A stretch of 64,000 nt of DNA from Sporosarcina sp. FSL W7-1349 (GTDB lineage: Bacteria > Bacillota > Bacilli > Bacillales_A > Planococcaceae), in assembly GCF_038003045.1 (NCBI RefSeq), contig NZ_JBBOOK010000003.1, forward strand, positions 124,001 through 188,000. The letters are read 5' to 3'. The notes under the pieces were generated by a model that saw only the letters and a list, made by a program, of their open reading frames with translations, was not told the origin of the DNA and searched no databases. Below are positions 18,520 through 27,688 of the stretch, in pieces. The position numbers and the translations under genes were made by a program. How positions within the stretch are numbered: the stretch's first letter is position 1; each line of letters opens with the position of its first letter.

Positions 18520-19161
18520 TCACCTTACTTTTTGTTTTCTCATCCATTGCGTGGCGACCCACTTTTCACCAGTGATAACGGGCGCTCCACCGTGTAAAGT
18601 TAACTCGTTTAAATGTGGATCGGTGTAGAAGTACTCGAAGTAGACTGCCATACCTTTTTTGGGGGATACTGAAAAATTCAGTTTAGGGAAAAATGTTTCT
18701 CCACCTTGTTCTACATCATTTAAGTACATAACGAGAGTACTAATTCTATTATTTGTTACTTTGCTTGTTGATGAAAAGAAATCATAATGGGGTTTATACT
18801 GCTGACCCGGAGTATACTGAAGGATTTGAATGCCTTCTCCGTGTTCAATGGGTATATTCATAATAGATGAAATTCTTCTTTCGACTCTCGCAACCATTTC
18901 GTTTTCACTTTCTTCAATAAACATACCGCTACTTGTTCTCAGTTCATTTACTGCGCGCGTCGTTCCTATTTTTGAACGTTTTATTTTGTCCTTTGACAAT
19001 TGGATGAGTTCATCACACTCTTCGTTACTTAAAACATTCCCTAACACAACTACTAAAGGCTCTTCTAATCTAATGACGATGTCAATTTCTCGGTCTGTAA
19101 TTATTTTATTTCCAACGTGATTAAATATTGTTTGCTCTTTATGGTCCGTTATCAACTTCAA
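18520..19161 (-). CDS. 2-oxoglutarate/Fe(II) oxygenase, prolyl 4-hydroxylase type
   Basis: A 213-residue enzyme of the size of bacterial prolyl 4-hydroxylases (the Bacillus anthracis protein is similar). The metal triad is visible: H125 and D127 in YKPHYDFF, and H190 in LTLHGGAPV. K200 (GEKWVATQWMR) is placed to bind 2-oxoglutarate. The conserved GGETFFP turn is also present. The enzyme should hydroxylate prolines, perhaps in collagen-like or elongation-factor targets, using oxygen and 2-oxoglutarate. It is monocistronic; about 220 bases of AT-rich DNA lie upstream. The target protein cannot be told from this window. Confidence 0.9.
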   Translation of the reverse strand: MKLITDHKEQTIFNHVGNKIITDREIDIVIRLEEPLVVVLGNVLSNEECDELIQLSKDKIKRSKIGTTRAVNELRTSSGMFIEESENEMVARVERRISSIMNIPIEHGEGIQILQYTPGQQYKPHYDFFSSTSKVTNNRISTLVMYLNDVEQGGETFFPKLNFSVSPKKGMAVYFEYFYTDPHLNELTLHGGAPVITGEKWVATQWMRKQKVR

Positions 19162-19423
19162 ACACCTCTTAAACGATCTAGTTTTTAAAACAATACGTTT
19201 GCGTCGTGAGTTTATGTGTTTTAACGGTCTTCTTACAGTGTAGATTATACACTTCCTTTTGGAATTAAATTCAATTTATTTTATTTCATCTGTAGTAAAA
19301 TGTCAATTAAATCCATTATTTAGAAACAATATTGTTTATTGAGGAAAAAATAATGATAAATTATCGGTTCGCTTCAGTAATCAGCTAATTGAAAAAGGTT
19401 CTCTCGTCACTTTTTTCGAGCAG

Positions 19424-19692
19424 TACAAAGTCAGACCGCCAAGTGCTCGACATCATCCGCCGCAACTCCGTCAAATACGGCGTTGCCCATCTGAAGCACG
19501 GAACGATCGATACCCCCTTTTATCAGTATAGGTGCCTGTCACAAATTTACTCTAATATTTATCACCATGAATGTAGGTTGTCCCAGTGAAGTGAAAGGTG
19601 TTGTTCGGCAGCTGCGTTCATTTCAGCAATCGTGGTTAGGTAATGTGTCATTTACTATTCCCCCTTTGCCCTCTATCTAAATGGGAGGGGTC
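19424..19692. pseudogene. Rearranged remnant of the HTH gene found at 1582-2382
   Basis: Bases 19424-19509 match the reverse complement of 2201-2286 closely (coding for KSDRQVLDIIRRNSVKYG). Bases 19575-19692 match 2288-2420 in direct orientation, including the gene start, its leader and the promoter-side GGGAGGGG. The two parts adjoin in the parent gene but here are inverted relative to each other and separated by 65 bases containing GGTGCCTGTCAC. A 20-base deletion is also visible near 19635. The original gene is dead, and its upstream DNA now abuts the promoter of the Rpn gene. Confidence 0.85.
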
Positions 19693-19721
19693 TTGAACGT
19701 ATGTTCGTGTTGCGGTATAAT
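19693..19721 (+). promoter_or_regulatory. Sigma-A promoter of the Rpn-family gene
   Basis: TTGAAC (19693-19698) and TATAAT (19716-19721) are separated by exactly 17 bases, about 40 bases ahead of the start codon. Confidence 0.75.
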
Positions 19722-19762
19722 TAATTTAATAGTCGGATATTATGCTGGAGGTGTTTTTTAGA

Positions 19763-20773
19763 TTGGTCATGACATTGATTAAAGAAGAGAGGGTTACTTA
19801 TCACAGTAGTCCGTTGGATCAGGACGGTTTGTGGAAAAAGGTTATTGGTGAATTATTCGAGGACTTTTTACTGTTTTTCGCGCCAGAGCTGCATACGCTG
19901 ATTGACTTTAATCAGGAGCCAGATTTTTTGGACAAGGAATTGTTTCAGGAGGTTGCCGATAGGAAAAAAGGCAGGCGTTTTGCAGATCGATTGGCAAAAG
20001 TCCGTTTAAAAAATGGTAAAGAACAATGGATTCTCATTCATATTGAGGTGCAAAGTAAAAGAGAAACGGATTTTCCTGAACGAATGTTCCGATACTTCTA
20101 CCGCATTTACGACCGTCATCAAGAAAAAATTGTCGCGATCGCTGTTCACACATCCCCTAGCAAAACTACCATTCCCGAACGTTTCAACTACGATTATTTA
20201 GGAACGCAGCTGCACTATTCATATAGGAATTACCAAACGGAAGCGTATTCTAATGAGGAACTGGAACGGTCTGATAATCTTTTTAGTAAAATTGTATTAG
20301 CGGCAAAGGCTTTGCATCAAACAGAAGACGAATCCCATCAACGCTATCTATTTAAAAGAAAACTAATGCGCGAGCTGATTCGCAATCAAAACTATTCCCG
20401 CACCGCCGTTCAAGCTGTTTTTCATTTTATCGATTACTTGTTACAATTGCCAGAAGCATATTCAAAACAACTATCTGAAGAAATTCGACCAATCATTCGA
20501 AAGGAGACGGAGTTAATGGAGCTATACAATAAAGAAAATGCTTCCCCGACCATCAAGAATGCTTTTGACTTGGAGTGGGAGAAAGGGGTCCAGCAGGGAT
20601 TAGAGCAAGGATTGGAGCAGGGATTGGAACAAGGTTTGAAGCAAGGAATCGAGCAAACCGTGAAAAAAGTAGTGGTGGAGATGTTGAAAAAAGGGACATC
20701 GACGGAATTCATTGCGGAGGTCACACACTTAGAAAAAGAGGAAATTGAGAAGATGAGGGAAAGACTGCAGTGA
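19763..20773 (+). CDS. Rpn-family recombination-promoting nuclease / PD-(D/E)XK transposase-like protein
   Basis: About 336 residues. The N-terminal 250 residues match the Rpn/PDDEXK_2 family: WKKVIGELFEDFLLFFAPEL, then FADRLAKVRL and the nuclease core WILIHIEVQSKRE, where E and Q/K lie on the catalytic strand. The C-terminal tail has the tandem EQGLEQGLEQGLKQG repeats characteristic of these proteins. Rpn proteins are DNA endonucleases that promote RecA-independent recombination, and recent work links their variable C-termini to antiphage defence. GGAGGTG at 19747-19753 is best spaced for a TTG at 19763; ATG 19742 lies before the ribosome site, and ATG 19769 is a further option. The gene is fully intact and has its own promoter, beside the HTH-gene remnant. 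Confidence 0.9.
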   Translation: MVMTLIKEERVTYHSSPLDQDGLWKKVIGELFEDFLLFFAPELHTLIDFNQEPDFLDKELFQEVADRKKGRRFADRLAKVRLKNGKEQWILIHIEVQSKRETDFPERMFRYFYRIYDRHQEKIVAIAVHTSPSKTTIPERFNYDYLGTQLHYSYRNYQTEAYSNEELERSDNLFSKIVLAAKALHQTEDESHQRYLFKRKLMRELIRNQNYSRTAVQAVFHFIDYLLQLPEAYSKQLSEEIRPIIRKETELMELYNKENASPTIKNAFDLEWEKGVQQGLEQGLEQGLEQGLKQGIEQTVKKVVVEMLKKGTSTEFIAEVTHLEKEEIEKMRERLQ

Positions 20774-20852
20774 CTAATTTCAATGTCAAATAGATGCCGA
20801 AAATACACTTTTTTATTAACTAGATTCCTTGCGCTTCCGTTCGAATAGGCGG

Positions 20853-20881
20853 TTCACAAAGGCGATAGATTCAACTATACT
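20853..20881 (+). promoter_or_regulatory. Sigma-A promoter of the queuosine operon
   Basis: TTCACA (20853-20858), a 17-base spacer, and TATACT (20876-20881). Transcription would start about 20888, the first base of the riboswitch, which supports both calls. Confidence 0.75.
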
Positions 20882-20888
20882 ATGACTA

Positions 20889-20931
20889 AGAGGGTTCGAA
20901 ACCATCCCCTCTATAAAAAAAACTAGGGAGG
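20889..20931 (+). promoter_or_regulatory. preQ1-I riboswitch overlapping the queC ribosome site
   Basis: P1 pairs AGAGGG (20889-20894) with CCCTCT (20907-20912). It is followed by ATAAAAAAAACTAGG, the A-rich tail that folds back as a pseudoknot, a hallmark of class I preQ1 aptamers and close to the Bacillus queC aptamer. The tail runs straight into AGGGAGG (20925-20931), the ribosome site of queC. Binding of preQ1 should hide the ribosome site, so regulation is probably translational, shutting the operon off when precursor is plentiful. Confidence 0.9.
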
Positions 20932-20939
20932 AATTACAT

Positions 20940-21590
20940 ATGGAAAAAGCGGTAGTTGTATTTAGTGGCGGGCAAGATTCGACGACTTGTCTTCTGTGGG
21001 CACAGGAGACATTTGATAGCGTTGAAGCCGTCACTTTTTTGTATGGGCAAAGAAATCGTTCGGAACTGGATTCGGCAGAGAAAATTGCTAAGGATCTTGG
21101 GGTTCCTCATACGATCATGGATTTGAGTCTGCTGAGTCAACTGACGGAGAATGCCATGACTCGGACTGATATGGAAATTGACGAGACAGGCGCGGTGCCC
21201 AATACGTTTGTCGAAGGCCGAAACCATATTTTCCTGTCCTTTGCGGCGATTTACGCAAAACGGGTTGGGGCGCGGCATATTGTTACGGGTGTCAGTGAGA
21301 CGGATTTCAGTGGCTATCCCGATTGCCGCAATGATTTTATCAAATCCTTAAATTTGACGCTCAATCTCGCGATGGATGCCCGCTTCGAAATCCATACGCC
21401 GTTAATGTGGGAAACGAAGGCGGATGTTTGGGAGATGGCGGATAGAATGGGCAGGCTGGAGTATATCAGAAGGAATACGACGACGTGTTACAACGGGCTC
21501 ATCGGTGACGGATGCGGCGATTGCCCTTCTTGTAAATTAAGAAAGCAAGGCCTGGATGCCTACTTAACAGGAGGCCGTGAACATGTTTAG
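20940..21590 (+). CDS. queC: 7-cyano-7-deazaguanine (preQ0) synthase
   Basis: A 216-residue QueC. It converts 7-carboxy-7-deazaguanine to preQ0 with ATP and ammonia, in queuosine biosynthesis. The N-terminal PP-loop [17 protein letters not shown] binds ATP, and the zinc site is the C-terminal [19 protein letters not shown] with four cysteines. Length is standard. It is the first gene of the operon, behind a preQ1 riboswitch, and overlaps the transporter gene by 8 bases. The queD and queE genes that would supply its substrate are not in this window, so they must lie elsewhere or the cell imports precursor. Confidence 0.97.
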   Translation: MEKAVVVFSGGQDSTTCLLWAQETFDSVEAVTFLYGQRNRSELDSAEKIAKDLGVPHTIMDLSLLSQLTENAMTRTDMEIDETGAVPNTFVEGRNHIFLSFAAIYAKRVGARHIVTGVSETDFSGYPDCRNDFIKSLNLTLNLAMDARFEIHTPLMWETKADVWEMADRMGRLEYIRRNTTTCYNGLIGDGCGDCPSCKLRKQGLDAYLTGGREHV

Positions 21591-22170
21591 GATTCTTATC
21601 TACTTGTTATCTATCGTACTTGCCAACGTCATTACAGCCAAATTTGCACCGCTTGAATTAGGGTTATTCATCATTCCGTATGGAACGTTGTTTATTGGAT
21701 TGACGCTTGTCATGCGGGATATGGTTCAGAATAGATATGGCCGTGCGAAAACGTATATGTGGATTGTAGCTGCGCTTGCAATATCTGCAATTACAAGCCA
21801 CTTGTTAGGCGATGCGCTGTGGGTCGTATTTGCCTCGACGCTCAGCTTTATCATATCCGAAACAGTAGATACGGAGATTTATACGCGTTTCAAATTGCCT
21901 TTTGTAAAGCGTGTCATGTATTCGGGAATTATTGCTGGATTTCTTGATTCGGCTGTATTCGTCATTATCGGAATCGGTCCTTTAGGGCTCAAGTTTGTGC
22001 CTTGGGAGCTTGTTCCTTATGCGATTGCGGGACAGTGGGTAGCGAAAACGCTTATGCAGCTGGTCGTGGCCGGGGGAATCAGGCATTTTGTTATGAAATT
22101 GGGCATTTATGAACCGAATATATCAGATGTTACACAACCAGTTCCGCAAACAGTGCGGGCAACACGATAA
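21583..22170 (+). CDS. Queuosine precursor transporter (VUT/YhhQ family)
   Basis: A 195-residue membrane protein with about six hydrophobic segments. It matches the VUT/ECF-like YhhQ family, which imports preQ0, preQ1 or queuine, in motifs such as [18 protein letters not shown] and [17 protein letters not shown] 21583 is preferred over GTG 21577 because AGGAGG at 21569-21574 fits it. It overlaps the end of queC and is followed by queF after 16 bases, so all three are one transcript under the preQ1 riboswitch. This makes a preQ0/preQ1 substrate very likely. Confidence 0.93.
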   Translation: MFRILIYLLSIVLANVITAKFAPLELGLFIIPYGTLFIGLTLVMRDMVQNRYGRAKTYMWIVAALAISAITSHLLGDALWVVFASTLSFIISETVDTEIYTRFKLPFVKRVMYSGIIAGFLDSAVFVIIGIGPLGLKFVPWELVPYAIAGQWVAKTLMQLVVAGGIRHFVMKLGIYEPNISDVTQPVPQTVRATR

Positions 22171-22186
22171 GGGAGGAACAAATAGT

Positions 22187-22675
22187 ATGAAACAAAGTGA
22201 TACGAAGGACCTCACGCTGCTTGGAAATCAAAATACGGAATATCGATATGATTATAACCCGGAAGTGCTGGAAACATTTGAAAACCAGCACCAGGAAAAT
22301 AATTATTTTGTAAAGTTCAATATTCCAGAGTTTACGAGTCTATGCCCAATGACGGGTCAGCCGGATTTTGCCTCCATCTATATTTCGTATATTCCGGATG
22401 TGCGCATGGTGGAAAGCAAATCATTGAAGCTGTATATGTTCAGTTTTCGGAATCACGGGGCCTACCATGAAGATTGCGTAAATCTCATTATGAAAGATTT
22501 AATCGAGTTGATGGATCCGAGATACATTGAAGTGTGGGCCAAATTCACACCGCGTGGCGGCATTTCCATTGATCCCTATTGCAATTACGGAAAGCCGGGA
22601 ACGATGTTTGAGGAAATGGCGTACAATCGACTTATGCAGCACGACATGTATCCGGAAAACATAGATAATCGATAA
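22187..22675 (+). CDS. queF: NADPH-dependent preQ0 reductase
   Basis: A 162-residue short-type (YkvM-like) QueF, which reduces the nitrile of preQ0 to the amine preQ1. The nucleophile C53 and the proton donor D60 are seen in [13 protein letters not shown], and the NADPH-binding [16 protein letters not shown] motif follows. The ATG at 22187 has GGGAGG at 22171-22176; a frame starting at 22109 would overlap the transporter and is not supported. Last gene of the operon, with a terminator behind it. Confidence 0.97.
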   Translation: MKQSDTKDLTLLGNQNTEYRYDYNPEVLETFENQHQENNYFVKFNIPEFTSLCPMTGQPDFASIYISYIPDVRMVESKSLKLYMFSFRNHGAYHEDCVNLIMKDLIELMDPRYIEVWAKFTPRGGISIDPYCNYGKPGTMFEEMAYNRLMQHDMYPENIDNR

Positions 22676-22750
22676 GTAGTATGAATGAAAAGCGTTCAAT
22701 CGAGGATAAAACGAAGGCAATCTCAACCTAAATAGAGGGAAATATAACAG

Positions 22751-22784
22751 GCAAGCTGCAATTCAAACGGCTTGCTTTTTTTCT
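22751..22784 (+). terminator. Terminator of the queuosine operon
   Basis: GCAAGC pairs with GCTTGC and is followed by seven T. Confidence 0.85.
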
Positions 22785-22830
22785 ACAATAAGTGTGGATC
22801 AATTGAATGATGGACATCATTTGTTGATAT

Positions 22831-22854
22831 AAAAAAACACGCCTATGAAGGCGC
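22831..22854 (-). terminator. Short minus-strand terminator
   Basis: On the minus strand CGCCT and AGGCG form a 5-bp stem with a 4-base loop, followed by GTTTTTTT. It lies directly behind the stop of the open frame at 22861-23151, suggesting that this frame is the end of a former gene. Confidence 0.55.
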
Positions 22855-22860
22855 GAGTTT

Positions 22861-23151
22861 TTACGAACGCAGGGTTATTTTCTTCCGCATGAAAGACGGA
22901 TGTTCTTGTATCACCGCAGATAGTTGTCTAACAGGTCGGGTTTCTGCCGAAAGTTCAGTAAGCCCCCAATCAAACAACTCATATAAAATTAACTTGTTAA
23001 CTCTGATACAATCAATAGATATATCAAATGAAGGAACTTGAAAAGACAAAATGTTATTGGTCCTAATTGGATTTTCTCTTTGAAAGTTGGTACTAAGATG
23101 AATGTAATCTGCTTGAGTTTGGTGAAAACAGCAAATGAGAACGGCACCGAT
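22861..23151 (-). pseudogene. C-terminal fragment of an unidentified protein
   Basis: A 96-codon open frame without a usable start, bounded upstream by TAA at 23152-23154. It reads IGAVLICCFHQTQADYIHL, later FDISIDCIRVNKLILYELFD, and ends PSFMRKKITLRS. Composition and length suggest a genuine coding sequence whose 5' part was lost. The first usable ATG is at 23049 (MSFQVPSFDIS) and has no clear ribosome site. A short terminator follows. I do not recognise the family. Confidence 0.4.
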
Positions 23152-23434
23152 TTATATAGATAACTTGTGAAGCTAATGCTAGAGTTTTCTTATTAGCTCC
23201 AAGGAAGAACTGGAAGTCATTGCGCCATCATTTATTTATGGCGTGTCCTTTATTAAATATAAAAAAATCATGTAATTCTGTGATAAAAAATTATAGACTT
23301 GAAAAAACTAGCAATGCTCAATATACTGCAAACAGTAGACTCAAACCGAAAAGGCCATTAGGAGTAAACTTAGTTTCTTATTTTATTTCAATTTACTCTC
23401 GAAAAGGACTGTACTGTATTTAAACTACATCAAA

Positions 23435-24679
23435 TTATTGTAATCCTTCGTATAAAGGAAACTGATTCGTGATTTCATGTACATTTCTTAAAACCCGTTC
23501 TTTACTATCCGAACAATTTGGTTTTTTTAACGCAAGCACAATAAGATGGGCAATTTCTTTCATTTCCTTAGGTCCTAATCCTCTCGTTGTCATAGCAGGA
23601 GTTCCGAATCGAATTCCACTTGTAACGAACGGGCTTGCCGGATCGTGAGGAATAGAATTTTTATTTGCCGTAATTCCTATTTCATCGAGTATTATTTCAG
23701 CTTCTTTCCCCGTTAGTCCCATATTACGCAGATCAACCAACACAATATGATTGTCTGTTCCCCCCGAAACGACATTTAATCCTTCACTTATTAATGTCTC
23801 TGCCAACACTTTGGCATTTTCAAGAACTTTTTCAATATACGTTTTGAAATCTGATTGTAACGCCTCTCCAAGCGCAACAGCTTTTGCTGCGATGATATGC
23901 ATTAATGGTCCACCTTGTGATCCAGGGAATATCGCTTTATCGATTGTTTCTGCATAAGATTTTCTACACATTATGACACCACCCCTTGGTCCGCGCAACG
24001 TTTTATGTGTTGTCGTTGTAACAAAGTCTGCATGTGGTAACGGGTTGGGGTGGAATCCCGCCGCAACAATTCCCGCAATATGTGCCATATCCACAAAGAA
24101 TATGGCTCCGACTTCAGCAGCAATTTGAGCAAGCAACTTAAAGTCAATCGTCCGTGAATAGGCACTAGCACCAGCCACGAGCATGCGTGGTTGATGTTTA
24201 TGAGCAAGTTTGCGCACGTGATCATAGTCAATATAACCCGTTTGTTCATCTACACCATAAGAGACAAAATTGTAGAATTTACCGGAAAAATTTACCGGAC
24301 TTCCATGTGTGAGATGACCGCCATGGGATAAATTCATCCCTAAAATTTTGTCTCCTAGTTCCAATGAAGCGAAGTAAACCGCCATATTTGCCTGCGAACC
24401 TGAGTGAGGCTGAACATTTGCATGCTCAGCGCCAAAAAGATTTTTAACACGTTGAATGGCAAGTTCCTCTATTACATCTACATAATCACAACCACCATAA
24501 TATCTTCTTCCTGGATATCCTTCGGCATACTTGTTTGTCAGTACAGTACCTGTTGCTTCCATTACAGCTTGACTAACAAAGTTCTCTGATGCAATCAGCT
24601 CTATTTTATCTTGTTGTCTTGAAAGCTCATTCCTAATAGCTTCAGCCAATACTTTGTCTTTTTGTTCCAAGTTCTTCAT
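23435..24679 (-). CDS. glyA: Serine hydroxymethyltransferase
   Basis: A 414-residue PLP enzyme interconverting serine and glycine with tetrahydrofolate, the main source of one-carbon units. The PLP lysine is K226 ([11 protein letters not shown]). Other family motifs are [34 protein letters not shown] and VDMAHIAG. Length matches the Bacillus enzyme. It lies alone and divergent from a MocR-type regulator, unlike the usual housekeeping glyA (next to upp), so it may be a second, regulated copy used in catabolism or PLP/glycine metabolism. The regulator is likely to act on the shared 247-base intergenic region. Confidence 0.96.
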   Translation of the reverse strand: MKNLEQKDKVLAEAIRNELSRQQDKIELIASENFVSQAVMEATGTVLTNKYAEGYPGRRYYGGCDYVDVIEELAIQRVKNLFGAEHANVQPHSGSQANMAVYFASLELGDKILGMNLSHGGHLTHGSPVNFSGKFYNFVSYGVDEQTGYIDYDHVRKLAHKHQPRMLVAGASAYSRTIDFKLLAQIAAEVGAIFFVDMAHIAGIVAAGFHPNPLPHADFVTTTTHKTLRGPRGGVIMCRKSYAETIDKAIFPGSQGGPLMHIIAAKAVALGEALQSDFKTYIEKVLENAKVLAETLISEGLNVVSGGTDNHIVLVDLRNMGLTGKEAEIILDEIGITANKNSIPHDPASPFVTSGIRFGTPAMTTRGLGPKEMKEIAHLIVLALKKPNCSDSKERVLRNVHEITNQFPLYEGLQ

Positions 24680-24926
24680 GAAAAGATCCCTCTCTATTCC
24701 ATATTACTTTGCCCTACTCTCTCCATTCAAAGAAATGGAGAGATTTTTCCACTATCTCACTGCTTCCAAGTTAGGCCTAAAAAACTTCCTTTTGCCTAAT
24801 GCTTTGTGTTGCAAAGGCAACTATTCACGTGTTAGTATATCAACCAATGGATTGAGTTGAAACCTCCATATATTAATTATTGGGCAATCCATATCTTGAA
24901 TAGAAAATCATCTAGGAGTGAATTAA

Positions 24927-26357
24927 ATGCTAAAAGTTAACCGAGATGATAAAAGTCCCATATGGCAGCAGCTTCTTGACCAAGCAATTCATAATATTAC
25001 GACAGGAAAATGGCCACCGGGTGAAATACTGCCCCCATCTCGTGAACTCGCCGTATTAGTTGGTGTCTCACGCTCCACCATACAGATTGTTTATGAGGAA
25101 TTGTATAGTCGTGGGTACACTGTAACAAATCGACGCGGTGGAACAAGGGTAAGTGAATGGGGTTATAAATCCAGCTCTTCAGAGGAGGTTTCACCACAAG
25201 GGCCATCTATGCCACAATTACCTTTGTTAAACTCCGCAGTCGAACAGTTGCAAAGCTGGTTAAGAGGCAAAGAAAATCCAAACGTAGAAATCGATTTCTG
25301 TCCCCACGAGCCATACTTGGACGAACAATTTCAAAAAAATTGGAGACAATCGTTTTTACAGGCATCATCAAAAGCAGACCTAGCAAGTTGGGGCTATGGT
25401 AATCCTTATGGATTTGTACCGCTACGTGAACAAATTCAACGTTACTTGACATTCGAACGGGGAATTCACGTGGATATCGACCAAATTATAATAACTTCAG
25501 GCGCACAGCATAGCATAGATTTAATCGCCCAAGCCTTATTACATGAGGGAGATACGGTTTCTGTTGAAGATCCCGGTTTTCCAGCTGCTTGGATGACGAT
25601 GAAATATCGGTCCATGGGTGTTGTTCCTGTCCCCGTTGACGAGCACGGACTACAAGTAGATTGCATTCATCCACAATCCAAGCTTGTCTTTGTAACTCCT
25701 TCGCATCAGTGCGCAGTTGGAGTCATTATGTCTGAATCCCGCAAGCAACAATTGTTACACATGGCTGTTCAAAATCAATTTTGGATTGTTGAGGACGATT
25801 ATGATGGCGAATTTAGATATCGTGGTGATCCGCTTCCAACCTTATTTAGTCAACAACCTCAAAATACATTATATATGATGAGTTTTTCAAAAATGGTTGC
25901 TCCCGGTATTCGCATATCAGCAATCGTTGGCCCAAAAGACGCAATTCGCCAACTTGCCAAAATACATAAATTAACTTATCGTCACCTTCCAATTATGGAG
26001 CAATTGACGCTTGCTCATTTTATCGAACATGGTCATTTTATGCGCCATATGAGGAGAGTGAGAAATGTATATCGCCGTAGACATGAAGCCATGACGAAAG
26101 CTATCAACGAAACTGGGCTAGGTGATCGTTTCAAACTGAGTGGGATAGAAACGGGATTGCATATGCTTCTTGAAGCTGAAGAATCGTTTGATGAAGAAGT
26201 CGCAACGTACGAAGCACTCAAAAGAGGGATACGTGTGTATCCACTTAGTGCTTATTGTATAAGTAGTGATCGAAAAGGATGGGTGCTTGGTTTTGCTAAA
26301 GTAGATGAAGCGGCTATTGAAGAAGGCATTTATCGTCTTGCGGAGATACTTTTATAA
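24927..26357 (+). CDS. MocR/PdxR-type regulator (GntR HTH plus aminotransferase domain)
   Basis: A 476-residue protein. Residues about 5-75 are a GntR winged helix (SPIWQQLLDQAIHNITTGKW, PSRELAVLVGVSRSTIQIVY). Residues about 110-475 are a fold-type I aminotransferase domain with a PLP lysine in SFSKMVAPGIR. Such regulators bind PLP and sense amino acids or vitamin B6; PdxR and GabR are known examples. It is transcribed away from glyA, with 247 bases between, so glyA is its most likely target. The BenE-type gene and the broken yggS (a PLP-homeostasis gene) downstream fit a vitamin B6 or amino acid theme, but this is inference. The ligand is unknown. Confidence 0.92.
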   Translation: MLKVNRDDKSPIWQQLLDQAIHNITTGKWPPGEILPPSRELAVLVGVSRSTIQIVYEELYSRGYTVTNRRGGTRVSEWGYKSSSSEEVSPQGPSMPQLPLLNSAVEQLQSWLRGKENPNVEIDFCPHEPYLDEQFQKNWRQSFLQASSKADLASWGYGNPYGFVPLREQIQRYLTFERGIHVDIDQIIITSGAQHSIDLIAQALLHEGDTVSVEDPGFPAAWMTMKYRSMGVVPVPVDEHGLQVDCIHPQSKLVFVTPSHQCAVGVIMSESRKQQLLHMAVQNQFWIVEDDYDGEFRYRGDPLPTLFSQQPQNTLYMMSFSKMVAPGIRISAIVGPKDAIRQLAKIHKLTYRHLPIMEQLTLAHFIEHGHFMRHMRRVRNVYRRRHEAMTKAINETGLGDRFKLSGIETGLHMLLEAEESFDEEVATYEALKRGIRVYPLSAYCISSDRKGWVLGFAKVDEAAIEEGIYRLAEILL

Positions 26358-26372
26358 TACAAGTATCTCCGC
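26340..26372. terminator. Hairpin spanning the MocR stop codon
   Basis: GCGGAGATACTT (26340-26351) and AAGTATCTCCGC (26361-26372) form a perfect 12-bp stem. The coding sequence of the regulator ends inside it. No strong T-run follows, so it may slow transcription or protect the mRNA end. Confidence 0.6.
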
Positions 26373-26438
26373 CTGAATTTGATCTTTATTACAGCTTCAT
26401 TTATGCTTTGACCTGCTCTGTACCTGCATTCATTTTTC

Positions 26439-27668
26439 CTATTGTTTCTGTTCAGCTTGTTGTACTCTGCTTAGCTTGTATTGCTTTTTATGAAATTTCC
26501 CATGAATCATTACATGTGCCACTAAACCAGCAACAAGTCCCCAAAATGCCCCCCCGACTTCAAGTAATGTAACATTTGCGGCTGTTGCTAAAAAAGTAAT
26601 AAGTGCGGTTTCGCGCCCGTTTGGATTCGTTAAAGCGTTGGCGAGACTACTACCAATTGTACCTAGTAATGCCAATCCCGCTAATGTCGCAATAAAGGTA
26701 GCAGGGAGGATTTGGAACAGTGCAGCCAGTGTCACACCAAATACGCCGACAATAATATAAAAGATACCACTAGCAAGACCTGCAATATAACGTTTGTTTG
26801 GATCCTCATGTGCGTCTTTCCCTGTAGCAATTGCCGCTGTTATGGCCGCTACGTTAAAAGGACTTGCGCCAAATGGTGCTGCTAGAAGCGAGCCCAGACC
26901 TGTTACGCCCAAAATTGGATTCGCACTTGTTTTAAATCCATCGTTTCGCAATACAAGCATTCCAGGCATATATTGTCCTGTCAACGTAATAATAAACAGC
27001 GGTAATGCAACACCCAGTAATGCATGCAGCGAAAATTCCGGAACGACAAATACTGGCAATGCGATTGCCAATTTAATATTGCTAAAATCTGCTTGCCTCA
27101 TACTGATCAAATAAATCAGGCCAATTATCAAAATACCTACTATAGCATATCGAGATGTAAACCTTCTTAATATGATATACGAAGCAAACAGAACGACTAC
27201 AAGCAGAGGGTCAACTTCCGCACCGCCGAAAGCCGAAATACCAAACTGTAATAAAATACCTGCCAGCAATCCAGCTGCAATCCCAGGAGGAATACGCTGT
27301 ACAAAACGTTCAAACATTCCCGATAACCCCAAAAAAATAAACCCTATAGCAGAGATGATATAGGCCCCAATTGCTTCCGGATAGGGTGTTATCGCTAAAG
27401 CTGAAACAAGAAAAGCTACACCTGGTGTTGACCAAGCTGTAATAATTGGTTCACGGTATCGGTAACTTAGCCATATACCAGTTACCCCCACACCAATAGA
27501 AATCGACCATATCCAAGAGGCGGTCATTTCAGGACTTAGACCAGCTACTTTTGCTGCCTGAAACACAAGAATAAAAGTACCCCCATAATTGACAATGACA
27601 CCTACTAAAGCAGCAATACTAGGCGAAAACAAATCGCGACCACTCAATGAATTTGATGTTTTATTCAT
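26439..27668 (-). CDS. BenE-family benzoate/proton symporter-like transporter
   Basis: A 409-residue membrane protein with about 12 hydrophobic segments. It matches the BenE family in AALVGVIVNYGGTFILVFQA, ITAWSTPGVAFLV and APFGASPFNVAAITAAIATG. The Escherichia coli and Acinetobacter members import benzoate with protons, but many family members sit far from aromatic genes, and no benzoate-degradation gene is seen here. It is followed on the same strand, upstream in position, by the ruined yggS (27689-28430), which would have been the first gene of the pair. Substrate uncertain. Confidence 0.88.
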   Translation of the reverse strand: MNKTSNSLSGRDLFSPSIAALVGVIVNYGGTFILVFQAAKVAGLSPEMTASWIWSISIGVGVTGIWLSYRYREPIITAWSTPGVAFLVSALAITPYPEAIGAYIISAIGFIFLGLSGMFERFVQRIPPGIAAGLLAGILLQFGISAFGGAEVDPLLVVVLFASYIILRRFTSRYAIVGILIIGLIYLISMRQADFSNIKLAIALPVFVVPEFSLHALLGVALPLFIITLTGQYMPGMLVLRNDGFKTSANPILGVTGLGSLLAAPFGASPFNVAAITAAIATGKDAHEDPNKRYIAGLASGIFYIIVGVFGVTLAALFQILPATFIATLAGLALLGTIGSSLANALTNPNGRETALITFLATAANVTLLEVGGAFWGLVAGLVAHVMIHGKFHKKQYKLSRVQQAEQKQ

Positions 27669-27688
27669 AAGTACTTCTTACCTCTTTC

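Noticed and set aside
23220..23423. 67-codon plus-strand frame between the unknown fragment and glyA
   Set aside because: No ribosome site, no motif, and unlikely composition; treated as non-coding.
24680..24926. Possible glycine or PLP riboswitch in the glyA-MocR intergenic region
   Set aside because: No recognisable aptamer core was seen; control by the MocR protein is the more likely mechanism.
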